Below, one piece after another: positions 1-10,905 of a DNA stretch of 64,000 bases. The stretch comes from Bolinopsis microptera. Taxonomy: Eukaryota > Ctenophora > Tentaculata > Lobata > Bolinopsidae. Location of the stretch: NCBI RefSeq assembly GCF_026151205.1, contig NC_087073.1, forward strand, positions 3,431,001-3,495,000. The letters are read 5' to 3'. Positions within the stretch are counted from its first letter, which is position 1, and each line of letters starts with the position of its first letter. The position numbers were made by a program, and so were the translations under genes. The notes under the pieces were generated by a model, which ran no database searches, was not told the DNA's origin, and worked only from the letters and a program-made list of their open reading frames with translations.

Positions 1-635
1 CCAAAATTGGAACATTTTGGAACATAGGTAACATCGGTTCTAGACATGCAGTGATTCCCAAACTTGGTTTGAGTGGTCGCAGGACCAATATAAACACTTT
101 CCGAGCAATTTTAAACCGTTCTGAGCATTTTTAGGACAATGTTCAATTTTGTTCATTTTCGTTCATTACATGAACCTGGGTAATGTTATTTGAGTTTTGA
201 TGGCTCTTAGGCCTAGTTTTTACCTATATCCATCTTAGAAAACCGAATTGAGGCTTCCCAGCACTTAAATACAGCCAATACTTCGATGTGCCCATGTTCC
301 AAAAATCTGGATTCTCAGGAGGATTATTGTCCCAAAATTGGAACATTTTGGAACATAGGTAACATCGGTTCTAGACATGCAGTGATTCCCAAACTTGGTT
401 TGAGTGGTCCTAGGACCAATGTTAACACTTTCCGACCCATTTTAAACCATTCGGAGCACTTTGAGAAGAATGTTCATTTTCGTTCATTTCTGGTCATTCC
501 ATGGGTAATTTTATGCGACTTTTGATGGCTCCTAGGCATAGCTTACGGCTATATCCATCTTAGAAAACCGAACTGAGCCTTCCGAGCACTCAAATACGGC
601 CAATACTGCGATGTACCCATGTTCCAAATTTATGG
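1..635. repeat. 331-bp tandem repeat, two copies
   Basis: The block starting CCAAAATTGGAACATTTTGG at position 1 recurs at 332, giving a period of 331 bp. The second copy runs to about 635 and has diverged by scattered substitutions. The window begins inside the repeat, so the array may continue to the left. No convincing coding frame is present; the short open frames are not shared by both copies. Confidence 0.85.
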
Positions 636-3279
636 ATTCATCTACTGTCTAAATCCATGGCGCGGTCATTACAATTGTGAGATCAGTCGCGCTAAGCACG
701 TACGTTTTCACGGCTGATTGTGTAGATTTCAAGCTCAGTGGCTGAGAGTGAGACAGCGCACCAGTGGAGTGGTTGTTAAACCACGCCGGGAAGTCTTGTG
801 GCGAACCTCTTCTGAGACTCAAGAACGGATGTCAATTAGAGTCAAACTCGATGTAAATGTAGCGTTATTAAAGTGGGCAGAACTTAAGTTCATTGTGTAT
901 TAAAATGTATGTGCTGACCCCACACTAACATAAAACGCCGATTATAGCATATACAGGGTCATCTTGCGTATGCCGATCATGAGGGCTTTCGACCTTTATG
1001 TTTAAACATTTCAAAGAAAAGGAAAGGAATTACACCAGAGTAATTATTTCCAATGCTCTCAAATTCATGTAAGATTGATGGAAGGGAAAGCAGGAGACTG
1101 GACTCAGGAGGTAGCCAAATATCACTGACGCGATGTGAATGGGCTCCTAGTTCCTAGTCCTACTGCATTTTAAGAAGTTACCGCTTTGTACTGCAGGCAG
1201 CAAGGCTAATCTATTTCCACGGTTATTTTATTGTGTAATAAATTGAATTTATTTATCATTTTGGAGACACATGCTATCCCATCATGTACATACTTTATAG
1301 AAGGAGCAATTATGCTCTACATTTTGGTTAACTGAGAGCTCGAGTCGTAGGAATTATCATTTCCGGTTATTCGGTTTCAAATTTAAGTAGAGTTATTTTA
1401 TCCAAATACGATGCTGTTGGCTGTATGTACACTACTAGAAATTACAATTACAGCACTAAACATGACATTTTGTGGAGACGAAGGACACGTTTACTGTTAA
1501 TTTTAGTCAATATAAATTACTGCACCAACAGCAATCAAGAGTTGCATAAAATAACATAAACACAACATATCAAAAGAATTACTTCTTACGAATTATGAAC
1601 AAGGGAAGAAGTATATCTGAGCAAGGCTGAAACAAACCTGTTCAATTTATGCTATTCAGTAAAATTGTAACGCAACTAAAGCATATTAAAGAATAGGTCG
1701 AGGGATCTTAAAGGCGGATAATAAAGTATATATGTGAAATTTTGTACACTAAAATAGCATCAAACAATTTTATTTTGGACATTATTTAACACCGAATAAA
1801 AACTCACAAAAAGCTGCCCATTAGGTGCAATCCATATAAATGGCATTCCGTTAAGCGCAATTGGAATAATAACAAACTAGAGATGAAAGAAAATAGATTC
1901 TAAAATACATTAAGCATTGCTTCAAATTGTCCTGTCCATAATTTGAAGCTGTTCCGTCCTCTCTTTCCTGGGAGCCCTCCATCGCTGAGTTTCTCTCTGA
2001 CTCATTGAGCATATTTCTTTACCCATTCTCTAGCTGAAATAAGTTTCTTTGTGATGATCGAATAGGCCCTAATTAGTAACGAAAGATACATTAGCCCCCA
2101 GCTCAACCGTAGCTTCCAAATATAATATTAAATAAAAGAGCTGCTTGATTTTAGACTTGTTTTACAGCTCAATTCGTCTAGGCCGGGGCTCATTCTTTCA
2201 TCGCCTTAGTTTGAGAAGATCTGTTAGAAGAATAGTACAGCGTAAATGACTGCAGTAATGGTATCTATTAATAGGATCAACTAGCGCCCGACCACTTTCT
2301 AGCTTACCCGGATGCATGCTCATTGCATCGTTCAAACGAGTGGACACTGGTCGAAAGACACTAGCCGAAACTTAAAAACTGGATCGTTTTTTTTCGGTGC
2401 TGGCGGCCGCGCGGCCGGAAAAATCTGACTGTGTGCGCGGGATAGTTAATGAAAAAGATCTCGGCGCGTTCCTGTAAAGTAGTGTATCAGAACAGTTTTC
2501 TGGCAACTTTTGTCCCATCCATAACCATGGCTGTAAAAAGAACAAAAAAGGAATCCGCCTTTGTCAGCAGTCAGTTCTTGCTTCGAAATTTAATCACTTC
2601 TACGAACGCATATTTATCATGAGCATAAAAGATATACTGATGATGTAGAATAGAATTGAATCACATGTAATGTACGTTGTCACTATACTTCATAAATGCC
2701 TGGCCTCATTGCTCTTAAGTAATGATCAAATGTACATTGTATATGATACTCCAAATACACCACTTGATACCCGTATATTGTGGGATAGACGGTTACCGCC
2801 CACGCGCGAAAGTTGATTGGAAATACATTAGCTGTAATGTGTCATGTTACACGTGTAGGGATGAATTGTATAATGTATCACGTATACGTAACCATCGTAA
2901 TCATATTACATCATGATTTTATCACATACCTACCAGTATGAAGTACCAGTGTAGCATATGCTAACTGTGTGAAGTAGTAAAGAGCCCGAGTGACATTGGA
3001 ATGTTCTACCGCGAGAATATACTGCGCTGCAGTTGATTTAACGAAAAAGGCGAGCAGAAAACTGGGAAACTGTCAACTAAACTGTTTGGTGAGGTTAACC
3101 ATCTTTCTATAAGGGATCACGTGGAATATAATAGTGAAGTAATATTTAAAACGCTTCCCATCCAATTCTAGGAAATTATGACCTGGGTAAATGCTAACCA
3201 ACTAACGACTGTACCGTAATGTATTACTGTGGGAACTCAGTTTTTTCACTGTACGCAAAAAAAAGATACACAAATTGAT
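636..3279. other. Non-coding stretch, no gene recognised
   Basis: AT-rich sequence with only short, low-complexity open frames. A small GC-rich palindromic patch lies near 2401-2420. I see no recognisable domain, tRNA or rRNA. Confidence 0.5.
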
Positions 3280-3350
3280 GGGGGTCGGGGGGGGGGGGGG
3301 GGGGGGGGGGCCGGGGGCGGAGGGGGGGGGGGGGCGGGGGTTAGCTGCTT
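3280..3350 (+). repeat. Poly-G tract (G-quadruplex potential)
   Basis: A run of about 24 consecutive G starts near 3287, followed by further G blocks interrupted by CC, C and A up to about 3350. The tract could form stacked G-quadruplexes and creates a spurious poly-proline frame on the minus strand. Homopolymer length may be affected by sequencing error. Confidence 0.8.
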
Positions 3351-4441
3351 TAAGGTTTAAAAACAGCGATGCCCATGCGAATTTAACCAAATGTTTGTGG
3401 CAGCAATGGATTGATATTAATATTTGATCGAGCTAGAAATATGCTGTATACATATTACATAATATAATACATAATGATATTGTGGTTATACACTCTTATA
3501 ATTGTAATTATCTCAAAATGCCATTCACTGAGTTTCTCCTAATTATGGAGTAAACTCCGGTTTTACTGATGCTAAATTACTAAGATTATTGATCCACTTA
3601 CAAAGTGGAATGCAGTGCCATGACCAAAAAAGTCCACTACACTACTCTACAAAGATACTGAACCAAGTTTTATATGAACGTTTGTTCGGCAGGATATGAT
3701 ACTTTTTTTTTTATTGAAATCTTTCAAATCAGTCAATTACATACAAGTTTACACAATGAATTAGTTAAATATAATATTGTCCTCTAAGCATGGATTGTCA
3801 AAGTTGAAATTGTCTCGGACAAAATGTATGTAACCAAAGGACCTGAGGGTCACCAAAACACAGATATTGAGTGCAAATGCAGCTCCTGCACAAGCATGGG
3901 CCCTTATAAAATTGTAATAAGTTACTTTAAACAAAATCACACACCCATTCAATCAATTCATAAAATATTGTGCTGTGAGATGAAATTGAGAAATATGTGA
4001 ATGCAGACAGCAAGAATAGATACTCTTGAATAAACTATTTTACGGATTTGTTTCTATTGAATAGTCAAGTTCAGAGTCCGAATCCACCGGGATAATTTTC
4101 CCCCACATGTAAGTGGAAAGTTTACTTTTAAAATCAGTGATACTCTCTATCTCACGGATATCTAGAGGAATGTGATTCCACTTAGTGTGGGTCCTATAGA
4201 AGAAATTCCTGGCAAAAGCGTTGAAATGTTGCCCTCACAGTATAGTGAACATGTTAGATTAATTCCCTGCAGGCTTTTCGTATAAGACTTGAATTTTCTA
4301 GCTCACAATCTTAGCTTTACACAATTAAAATGCACACGTAGTTTCCAAGCCAAGAATCATTTTACATCAAATTTAAAGTTTGATAGTTCCCTCCACTACC
4401 CCTCTCCAGAGGGAACAGTCCCTTCTTCACCACAGGGAAGG
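3351..4441. other. Non-coding stretch downstream of the LDLa gene
   Basis: AT-rich sequence without a recognisable gene. It lies 3' of the minus-strand LDLa gene, so part of it may be that gene's 3' untranslated region. Confidence 0.4.
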
Positions 4442-5629
4442 TTACTCAATACTACAGCCTTCTTCGTCGTCCTTATCGACACAGTCCGCACCACCGTCAC
4501 AAACCCAGTGAATTGGGATAACAGCGCTCCCGTCACGACAAAAGTAACGAGATGGAATATACTCAGTGCAGTTCTCCTCGTCATCTCCGTCAGGACAATC
4601 CGTGATGTTGTCACAGACCCATTCCTCGGGGATAGTTTTACTTGCACCATCACAGCTGTACTGTGCTAGGTTTGGGCAGTTTATCTCATCTTCTGCGAAC
4701 GGGCAATCAAAAATGTTATCACAGACGTATGCCTCTACGATTTTTCTTCCGTCACTGCATTCGAAAAAGTTCTCTTCTTCAGTCCCTTCTTCACCACAAA
4801 GGATAGGGTACTCCATACAGCCTTCCTCGTCGTCGTTATCGACACAGTCAGTGTATTCGTCACAAACCCAGTACATTGGGATAGCAGCGCTCCCGTCACG
4901 ACAAAAGTAACGAGACGGAATATACTCAGTGCAGTTCTCCTCGTCATCTCCGTAAGGACAATCCGTGATGTTGTCACAGACCCATTCCTCGGGGATAGTT
5001 TTACTTGCACCATCACAGCTGTACTGTGCTAGGTTTGGGCAGTTTATCTCATCTTCTCCGAATGGGCAATCAAGAATGTTATCACAGACGTATGCCTCTA
5101 CGATTTTTCTTCCGTCACTGCATTCGAAAAAGTTCTCTTCTTCAGTCCCTTCTTCGCCACAGAGGATAGGGTACTCCATACAGCCTTCCTCGTCGTCGTT
5201 ATCGACACAGTCAGTGTATTCGTCACAAACCAAGTACATTGGGATAGCAGTGCTCCCGTCACGACAAAAGTAACGAGACGGAATATACTCAGTGCAGTTC
5301 TCCTCGTCATCTCCGTCAGGACAATCCGTGATGTTGTCACAGACCCAATCCTCGGGGATAGTTTTACTCGCACCATCACAGCTGTACTGTGCTCGGTTTG
5401 GGCAGTTTATCTCATCTTCTCCGAATGGGCAATCAAATGAGTTATCACAGACGTATGCCTCTACGATGTTTCTTCCGTCACTGCATTTGAAAAAGTTGGA
5501 GTCGTCCACTTCAACTGGTGGATCCACAAGGTTTACGTTGCGTTTCAAGATGTCAGGGTGACCATCATACCATGCTTGCAGGCATTGTACGGTGAAAAGT
5601 ATCACTATTAAGAAGACTAGGAGGTTCAT
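4442..5629 (-). CDS. Secreted LDL-receptor class A repeat protein
   Basis: A single uninterrupted frame of 395 residues. Residues 1-19 form a hydrophobic signal peptide ending near QAWYDG, so the protein is probably secreted; no second membrane segment or anchor signal is seen. After it come nine LDLa-type modules in three sets of three, each set 121 residues (363 bp) long and almost identical, which points to recent tandem duplication. Every module ends with the calcium-box pattern CD...DC...DE..C. The modules keep only four of the usual six cysteines: the first and third, which pair with each other in canonical LDLa domains, are missing. NIT N-glycosylation motifs repeat in each set. Classic LDLa modules bind calcium and ligands such as lipoproteins or proteases; the ligand here is unknown. 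The start is the only Met before the signal peptide. Confidence 0.85.
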   Translation of the reverse strand: MNLLVFLIVILFTVQCLQAWYDGHPDILKRNVNLVDPPVEVDDSNFFKCSDGRNIVEAYVCDNSFDCPFGEDEINCPNRAQYSCDGASKTIPEDWVCDNITDCPDGDDEENCTEYIPSRYFCRDGSTAIPMYLVCDEYTDCVDNDDEEGCMEYPILCGEEGTEEENFFECSDGRKIVEAYVCDNILDCPFGEDEINCPNLAQYSCDGASKTIPEEWVCDNITDCPYGDDEENCTEYIPSRYFCRDGSAAIPMYWVCDEYTDCVDNDDEEGCMEYPILCGEEGTEEENFFECSDGRKIVEAYVCDNIFDCPFAEDEINCPNLAQYSCDGASKTIPEEWVCDNITDCPDGDDEENCTEYIPSRYFCRDGSAVIPIHWVCDGGADCVDKDDEEGCSIE

Positions 5630-5960
5630 TTAGCAGCCAACAAGGTAGATTAAATGTATTAAAACAGTTTACTGAAGGTGGAAAATGGCAAAAGATTCGG
5701 TTACTGCGTGCAGTGCGTCTAAAACACCTTCCAAAATTGAAATTTGAACGACATTTACAGATACTTAACACTTGCAGCAGAACCCAATATTTTATGCAAA
5801 AGCTAAACAAATTGGTGTTTAAAATCAGTTTGAAAGTTAATATCCTCATGTCACATTTAGCAGGCGTATAAACGATGGTGAACTTTAACCTTTAAAGTAT
5901 TTCGTTTCTCATTCCTTTCATCGATTACACAGTACACACGTCACACACTCTCACTCATTG

Positions 5961-7523
5961 TCACCATGACAATGGGTAAAACTTACTGGCTGTTAAAAAA
6001 TTGATCACATAACAGCGTATAAATTTTGCACCCCCACCTCATAAAATTAAAAGCTATTTTCATATATAAAACTAACCTGTGGAGATGGCAGACATCTCAT
6101 CTCTCTTCCAATGCTCGGCGACATCGTTTGCGAGGGGATCCTCGTGGTTTGGCTTACTTAGAAGAGCCTGGATGCTGAGCAGGACGGTTCTGATCTGCAG
6201 GGCAGGGCTCCACTTCTCTGAGACATAAAATGTGGTTAAAGTGGTAAAACATCAGAGTGGTAAATGTGGTCAGAATCGCAGACCTACTGCCTACATCGAA
6301 ATTAAACGTAAATCATTAAATTTCTTAAGGGACTGTTTGCTGTAGATGTCAAAATCAATGGGAAAGATATTAAATTCAGTACAATGGTATCATGACATCG
6401 ACCGACATTGACACATCAGAAGTAATGTTAAGACCCTTAAAAGGAACAAGAGAGAATGTTAGAATTCACAAACCTTTGAGGATGTCAAGACATATTCTTC
6501 CCAGCTTGTCTATGTTGGGGTGATAAATCTTTGTGAGGAGCCGAACCTTCGGGGCAGACATGGGGTACTCTTCTGGTAAAAACAACTCCAGCTTAAACTT
6601 CCCTCCCTCGTAAGGCGACTGAAAAGTGAAAAATAGTACATTACTTAGAAACTGCTAGAATATTTTTATACAATATTTATATAGACATTATTCTTTTTTG
6701 AATAGTTTTCGCACATTTCAAGGAATGATAATTATTACTGAAGAGATTAACAAAATATGTAGCTTGCCGTGAAAAGAACGTTTTTAGTCTTTCAACGAAT
6801 TTAAACACCCCCTTCCCCCGTTCATTTCACTACAATGCTTCTTAATTGACAATGTTGATACAATGCTACTTCACTACAGCTTGTAAAATATGATTATCAG
6901 CTATGTTATGAGCGTGTGTCCTGTATTTTAATTATAGGTCAGTTGTAGCCTGTATACGTGTAATCCTCACATTACTAATTATTACTGATACACACTTGTA
7001 ACGATCGTGACCTCCCACGTTGAAATTGACGTTACATGTATCAGTGTCTGCAAGTTAACTATTTTCGAATTTCAAGGAAGAAGTCATAGACAAATAATAA
7101 GAAATTAGAACTATGAAATTTGGAGGCATTGAAAAAGTCCCATTTCTTATCGAAATATACGTCGTTTAAATCTCAAAAGTGATGAAGTGTAATAGTTAAG
7201 TTATCTTTTTATTTACCCCTCCTGGCCCATCAATGACGACGTGGAAATGCCGAGCATTCGTCTCATTGACGATAGCTTTGATTCCGTCAATATTTTCTGA
7301 CTGTAGACGCATCGTCTCCTGCAATTAAATCATGATTATTCAAATCACTTTAATAAACTTGCGTTGATGATGGAAATGTAAAATCTGGCCCTAACGAGAT
7401 ATCAGTTTAAAGAGTAATATATTAAACTAAAAATAGAACGGTAAGATATAAGAGTCTTAATTCTACATCTCGTCCAAGAATATGTTGACTTACTTTAATG
7501 ATTCGACGAGGAAGTTCTGCCAT
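5961..7523 (-). CDS. UBE2N: Ubiquitin-conjugating enzyme E2 N (Ubc13)
   Basis: Five exons: 7494-7523, 7217-7318, 6474-6618, 6077-6217 and 5961-5989. Joined they give 447 nt, 148 residues plus stop, with consensus GT-AG boundaries. The product starts [10 protein letters not shown] and has the E2 core: YHPNIDK with the HPN motif at 77-79 and the catalytic cysteine at residue 87 in GRICLDILK, the same number as in human UBE2N. Ubc13 with a UEV partner builds Lys63-linked ubiquitin chains in the cytosol and nucleus for DNA damage tolerance and signalling. The core is strongly conserved, but residues 14-33 differ from the vertebrate form and the last exon codes only nine residues that replace the usual C-terminal helix end. 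That last exon is the least certain part of the model. Confidence 0.93.
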
Positions 7524-8255
7524 CCTGTATAAGCAGCTGTCTTTCTAAATGTTAGATTGTGTTAAAATGGCGAAGTAAATATCAGATTCAAAATATATTA
7601 ACGATATTACAAAATATATTAACTCTTACAGTTTACACCATAAATTATTCCAAGATTCAGGTAAGCTGCTTAATTAAATTTTCGTTATAGACCTACATTT
7701 TCAATGCGTATGTAAGTCCGATCAACAACTAAGTTTTGTAAGACTTGTCGTTATCTCAAGCCCATATCATAAGTCATTTAAAGATGATTAATAATAATTA
7801 TAATACAATTAGCAGAAATCAGAAATGAGAAGTGTCATTTGTCAGATTGAATTTTAAAGGAATGTGAATTTTCGAATCACTGCCTCCACTTTTAAGTGTA
7901 CGTTAAGTTGACCAACAATGTATGGAAGCCGGTGTTGCTCGACTAGAGACCCCGACTGGAGGCCTCCAATATAGGACTGTGAATGTAAGATTCGAGAGCA
8001 TGGCAGCTCTAACTAATGAAGAGGGAAGCTGAACGGGATGAAAAAAGATTTTCAATTTCTTGTCCCGTTTCGCTATTCTTACCATCGGAATTTCTCATTT
8101 AAATGGCGACCACTATTTTTAATGTAGAGGAATTATCCATTGTCTCACCATTATACACATTTTCTAATCATTATACACTGCAACAGTATCATATTTAAAT
8201 CGCATAAAACATAATTACATAATTGAATCATACAAAAGATACAACTATACAGTAT
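7524..8255. other. Upstream region of UBE2N, no gene recognised
   Basis: AT-rich sequence 5' of the UBE2N start codon. It probably carries its promoter and 5' untranslated region. Open frames here are short and match nothing I recognise. Confidence 0.4.
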
Positions 8256-8770
8256 ACTAGAAAGCCCGTGGTCACAGAGAGGAAGCTAATAGTATTCTTT
8301 GGTAGTCAGTTTTTAAACGCATCAAAAAATATCTGTCACAACCGAAGATACAGCCGATTAAAATGTAGCTCGCACTGAACACCACGTAATTACCACAAAA
8401 CCGATCAAAATGTCGCTCGCAAATCTTTGCACGTGCATGTGCGCTTTTGAACACCATTACCATGGTTACTATGCAGCTTCCTATTCTCATATAATTTGCA
8501 CGTGGGCGGTCGTACAGACAGACAGAATAATTCTCTGAATTATAATATAGACTAGAAAGCCTGTGGTAACAGGGACGAAGCTAGTATGAAGTAGTATTCT
8601 TTGAAAGAAAGTTTTAATCGTATCAAAAAATATCCATCCTAGATACTGGCGATAATAATACAATCGACACTCTAAACACAACGTAATTACCACAAAATCG
8701 ATCAAAATGTCGTTCGCAAATCTTTGCACGTGTGCGGTTGTACAGACAGACAGAATAATTCTTTGAATTA
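8256..8770. repeat. Interspersed ~295-bp tandem repeat, two copies
   Basis: Two head-to-tail copies start at 8256 and 8551, each opening with ACTAGAAAG then CCYGTGG. Later in the unit come ACCGATCAAAATG, a GCACGTG-rich block and GCACGTGGGCGGTCGTACAG; the second copy has lost an internal piece and is shorter. The same family appears three times in tandem at 50056-50945 inside an intron on the other side of the window. No ORF is conserved between copies. Confidence 0.85.
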
Positions 8771-9014
8771 TAATAATGATAGCTATAGATAGCTAAAAAT
8801 AGTTGGTATTTTCAAAAATAAAAGTTGTAAGCTTTTGTATAAAAACTGTGTACAATGATCAAAATAATACGTAATTTTAAAATAAATCCACTAACATCAA
8901 TCAATATCGAGACCATGTCAGCAACCACAGCCTGTACGGTGATCTTCCCAAAGTCAGCTCCAAGATAACCCAACGAAAGCTCAGACTTGCAGGTCATGCT
9001 CACTGACATCCGGA

Positions 9015-9230
9015 GCTGACACTGAACCAACTGATCCTCTGGAAGCCGAGTCATGGGCATACTAACAGGGGGCGACCTCACTTAACACTACTAGATAACC
9101 TAAAAGCAGATACTGGGCTGAAGTCAGTAGATGAGATAGCTAGACTGATGGAAGACAGAAAGCTGTGGAGAACTGTTGTCAATGGATCTCGGGAATACTA
9201 CCCGCCTTAAGTCAAGTAAGTCAAGTCCAC
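9015..9230 (+). mobile_element. LINE 3' end fragment
   Basis: Translation from about 9015 gives a degenerate C-terminal tail of a non-LTR retrotransposon ORF2: LILWKP, then RGRP followed by DTGL, then LMEDR.LWR and a stop near 9208. RGRP...D.GL...L..DR..WR is the usual last segment of many LINE reverse-transcriptase proteins. It is followed by a short AAGTCAAGT direct repeat of the sort found in LINE tails. Upstream of 9015 the frame is broken, so this is a 5'-truncated dead copy. It abuts the 3' end of the BTB gene. Confidence 0.7.
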
Positions 9231-9258
9231 TACATACGTTAGCAAATTCAGTTAACAA

Positions 9259-10905
9259 TCAGTTATTGACATGAACAAACAATTCTGGTAAAAGTTTAGC
9301 ACTGTTACTCAGGAGCCAGTGTCTTCGGAAATACGGCTCAAACTTGCCCACAATATTTTCAGAACTATCTGTAAAACAGTTAGCCCCCCATCTCCAAACA
9401 GTTTTATCAGTGCTGACCTCAGGTTTACCGCTCCAAGACACAGGAAAATATCTCCACCTGTTTTGAGATGATCGGAAACATTTCAATGCAAAAAATGCAC
9501 TGTCAATGGAAAAGCGGACTCCACAATAATGTACGTTACTAGGGTACTCATGGGGGTCCAATACAAATTGAATATCAAACATGGAACCATCCTCTGTAGT
9601 ACACGGAGTCAGCTTTGCTATGACACCACACCTACCCTCTTTACTGCAAGGTTTGATTGTGGTAGAATTTTGGGTATCAATGATAAATTCAATTTCTTGT
9701 TCCTGTAACAGGAAATCTTCTGAATTCCATTCCTGAGATGAAGAAAGACGTAATTGTCCTTCTGTGGTGATTAAATTAGAAGAATTTTCTTTTATCAACC
9801 TCAGTAGAGGCACAGTGCCTGCATCTCTTGGCAAATTTTCAAAGTAATTGTTGGAGACTGAATTCCATTTTCGTTTATCCTTCAATGATAGGATTTCAGC
9901 AATGAAATTACTATGTATTTTTGTTTCTTTACGATCAAAAAGCCAGCAAAGCAGCCCCTCTATAAACATGTAGAGACTTGAGACTTTTTCTGAGGTAGAT
10001 AGGAATTCCACAAGATCTTCAAATTTTGTAAAGCTATTTATTGAAGAGGGTGAGTTAAATAAGTTAGAAACTCTTACAAGCCCTTCATCCTTCTTAGTCG
10101 AACTGCTGAAAAGTGACAATACAAGTCTAAAGTCCTCAGCTGTGGGATTAGCTATGGCATCTAGAGACTGAATGAGGCGATGTTGAAGATCAGGTTTTCG
10201 TCTGAAACAAGATGCTAATTTGAGATTCTGAAGCAAATATCTACAGGTATTACCCAAAACATTGTCATTGGCCACAAGCAAATCTATTATGCAGGTTACA
10301 AGTATTTCTGTTTCCTTGCCAGCAATACTGATTGCTAAGTCCAACTGCTTTTTATCAAGAGATGGAGTTCTCATAAAATTTTCCAAGAAAATCTGTTTAT
10401 ATCCTGGGGTACAACTGAATTTCAATACAACTTTGTCCATCAGATTTGTGTTTTGAAACTTAGACATGACATAAAATGCTTCATCGAAAATAAAAAAGAG
10501 CTCATCATAACTAAAAATAGGAGAACTGATTGAATTTACAATAGTATCAAAATATTCGGCACATCTATTCTCCATCCAAGATACTTCAAATACTTTTGAC
10601 ATTTTGTTAACCTCCCTCAAGATACCCTTGTTAAGCTTTTTTAGTTTTCCTTCATAACAACCGTCGATGAAGCACTGCACTGCGTCTCTCTCAAAATCTT
10701 GGACATCGATAGACTGAAGAGATAGATCGGTTGTGATATGGTCAATCACAGGGCTGTTTAATGATATAATAATGGAGTTGGCTAAGATGTCACTGCCATC
10801 CTTGAGATGGAATTTTAAGTTACTGTGGGAGGGACTTCCAAGACGATGGACACCAAAATCAGCTGGGACAGCAACTTTCAGTGGATCATTCTCAGAGCTT
10901 GACAT
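9259..10905 (-). CDS. BTB/POZ domain protein
   Basis: An intronless frame of 548 residues. Residues about 28-125 look like a BTB/POZ domain: FHLKDGSDILANSIIISLNS, then AVQCFIDGCYEG and FEVSWMENRCAEYF. A helical BACK-like region follows. The C-terminal 150 residues contain a beta-rich, Trp- and Cys-containing segment (for example RWRYFPVSW and KTVWRWGANC) that I do not recognise. BTB proteins dimerise and often act as cullin-3 substrate adaptors, but no Kelch or MATH domain is visible, so the target is unknown. The start Met is preceded by a possible splice acceptor (TCCAG about 15 nt upstream), suggesting an intron in the 5' untranslated region. No signal peptide or membrane segment is seen. 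Confidence 0.8.
   Translation of the reverse strand: MSSSENDPLKVAVPADFGVHRLGSPSHSNLKFHLKDGSDILANSIIISLNSPVIDHITTDLSLQSIDVQDFERDAVQCFIDGCYEGKLKKLNKGILREVNKMSKVFEVSWMENRCAEYFDTIVNSISSPIFSYDELFFIFDEAFYVMSKFQNTNLMDKVVLKFSCTPGYKQIFLENFMRTPSLDKKQLDLAISIAGKETEILVTCIIDLLVANDNVLGNTCRYLLQNLKLASCFRRKPDLQHRLIQSLDAIANPTAEDFRLVLSLFSSSTKKDEGLVRVSNLFNSPSSINSFTKFEDLVEFLSTSEKVSSLYMFIEGLLCWLFDRKETKIHSNFIAEILSLKDKRKWNSVSNNYFENLPRDAGTVPLLRLIKENSSNLITTEGQLRLSSSQEWNSEDFLLQEQEIEFIIDTQNSTTIKPCSKEGRCGVIAKLTPCTTEDGSMFDIQFVLDPHEYPSNVHYCGVRFSIDSAFFALKCFRSSQNRWRYFPVSWSGKPEVSTDKTVWRWGANCFTDSSENIVGKFEPYFRRHWLLSNSAKLLPELFVHVNN

Noticed and set aside
3202-3390. Minus-strand frame with poly-proline
   Set aside because: Created by the poly-G tract; no flanking domain or splice support.
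4289-5561. Plus-strand and other-frame minus-strand open frames over the LDLa gene
   Set aside because: They repeat with the same 363-bp period because they shadow the LDLa modules; the LDLa frame has the signal peptide and cysteine pattern.
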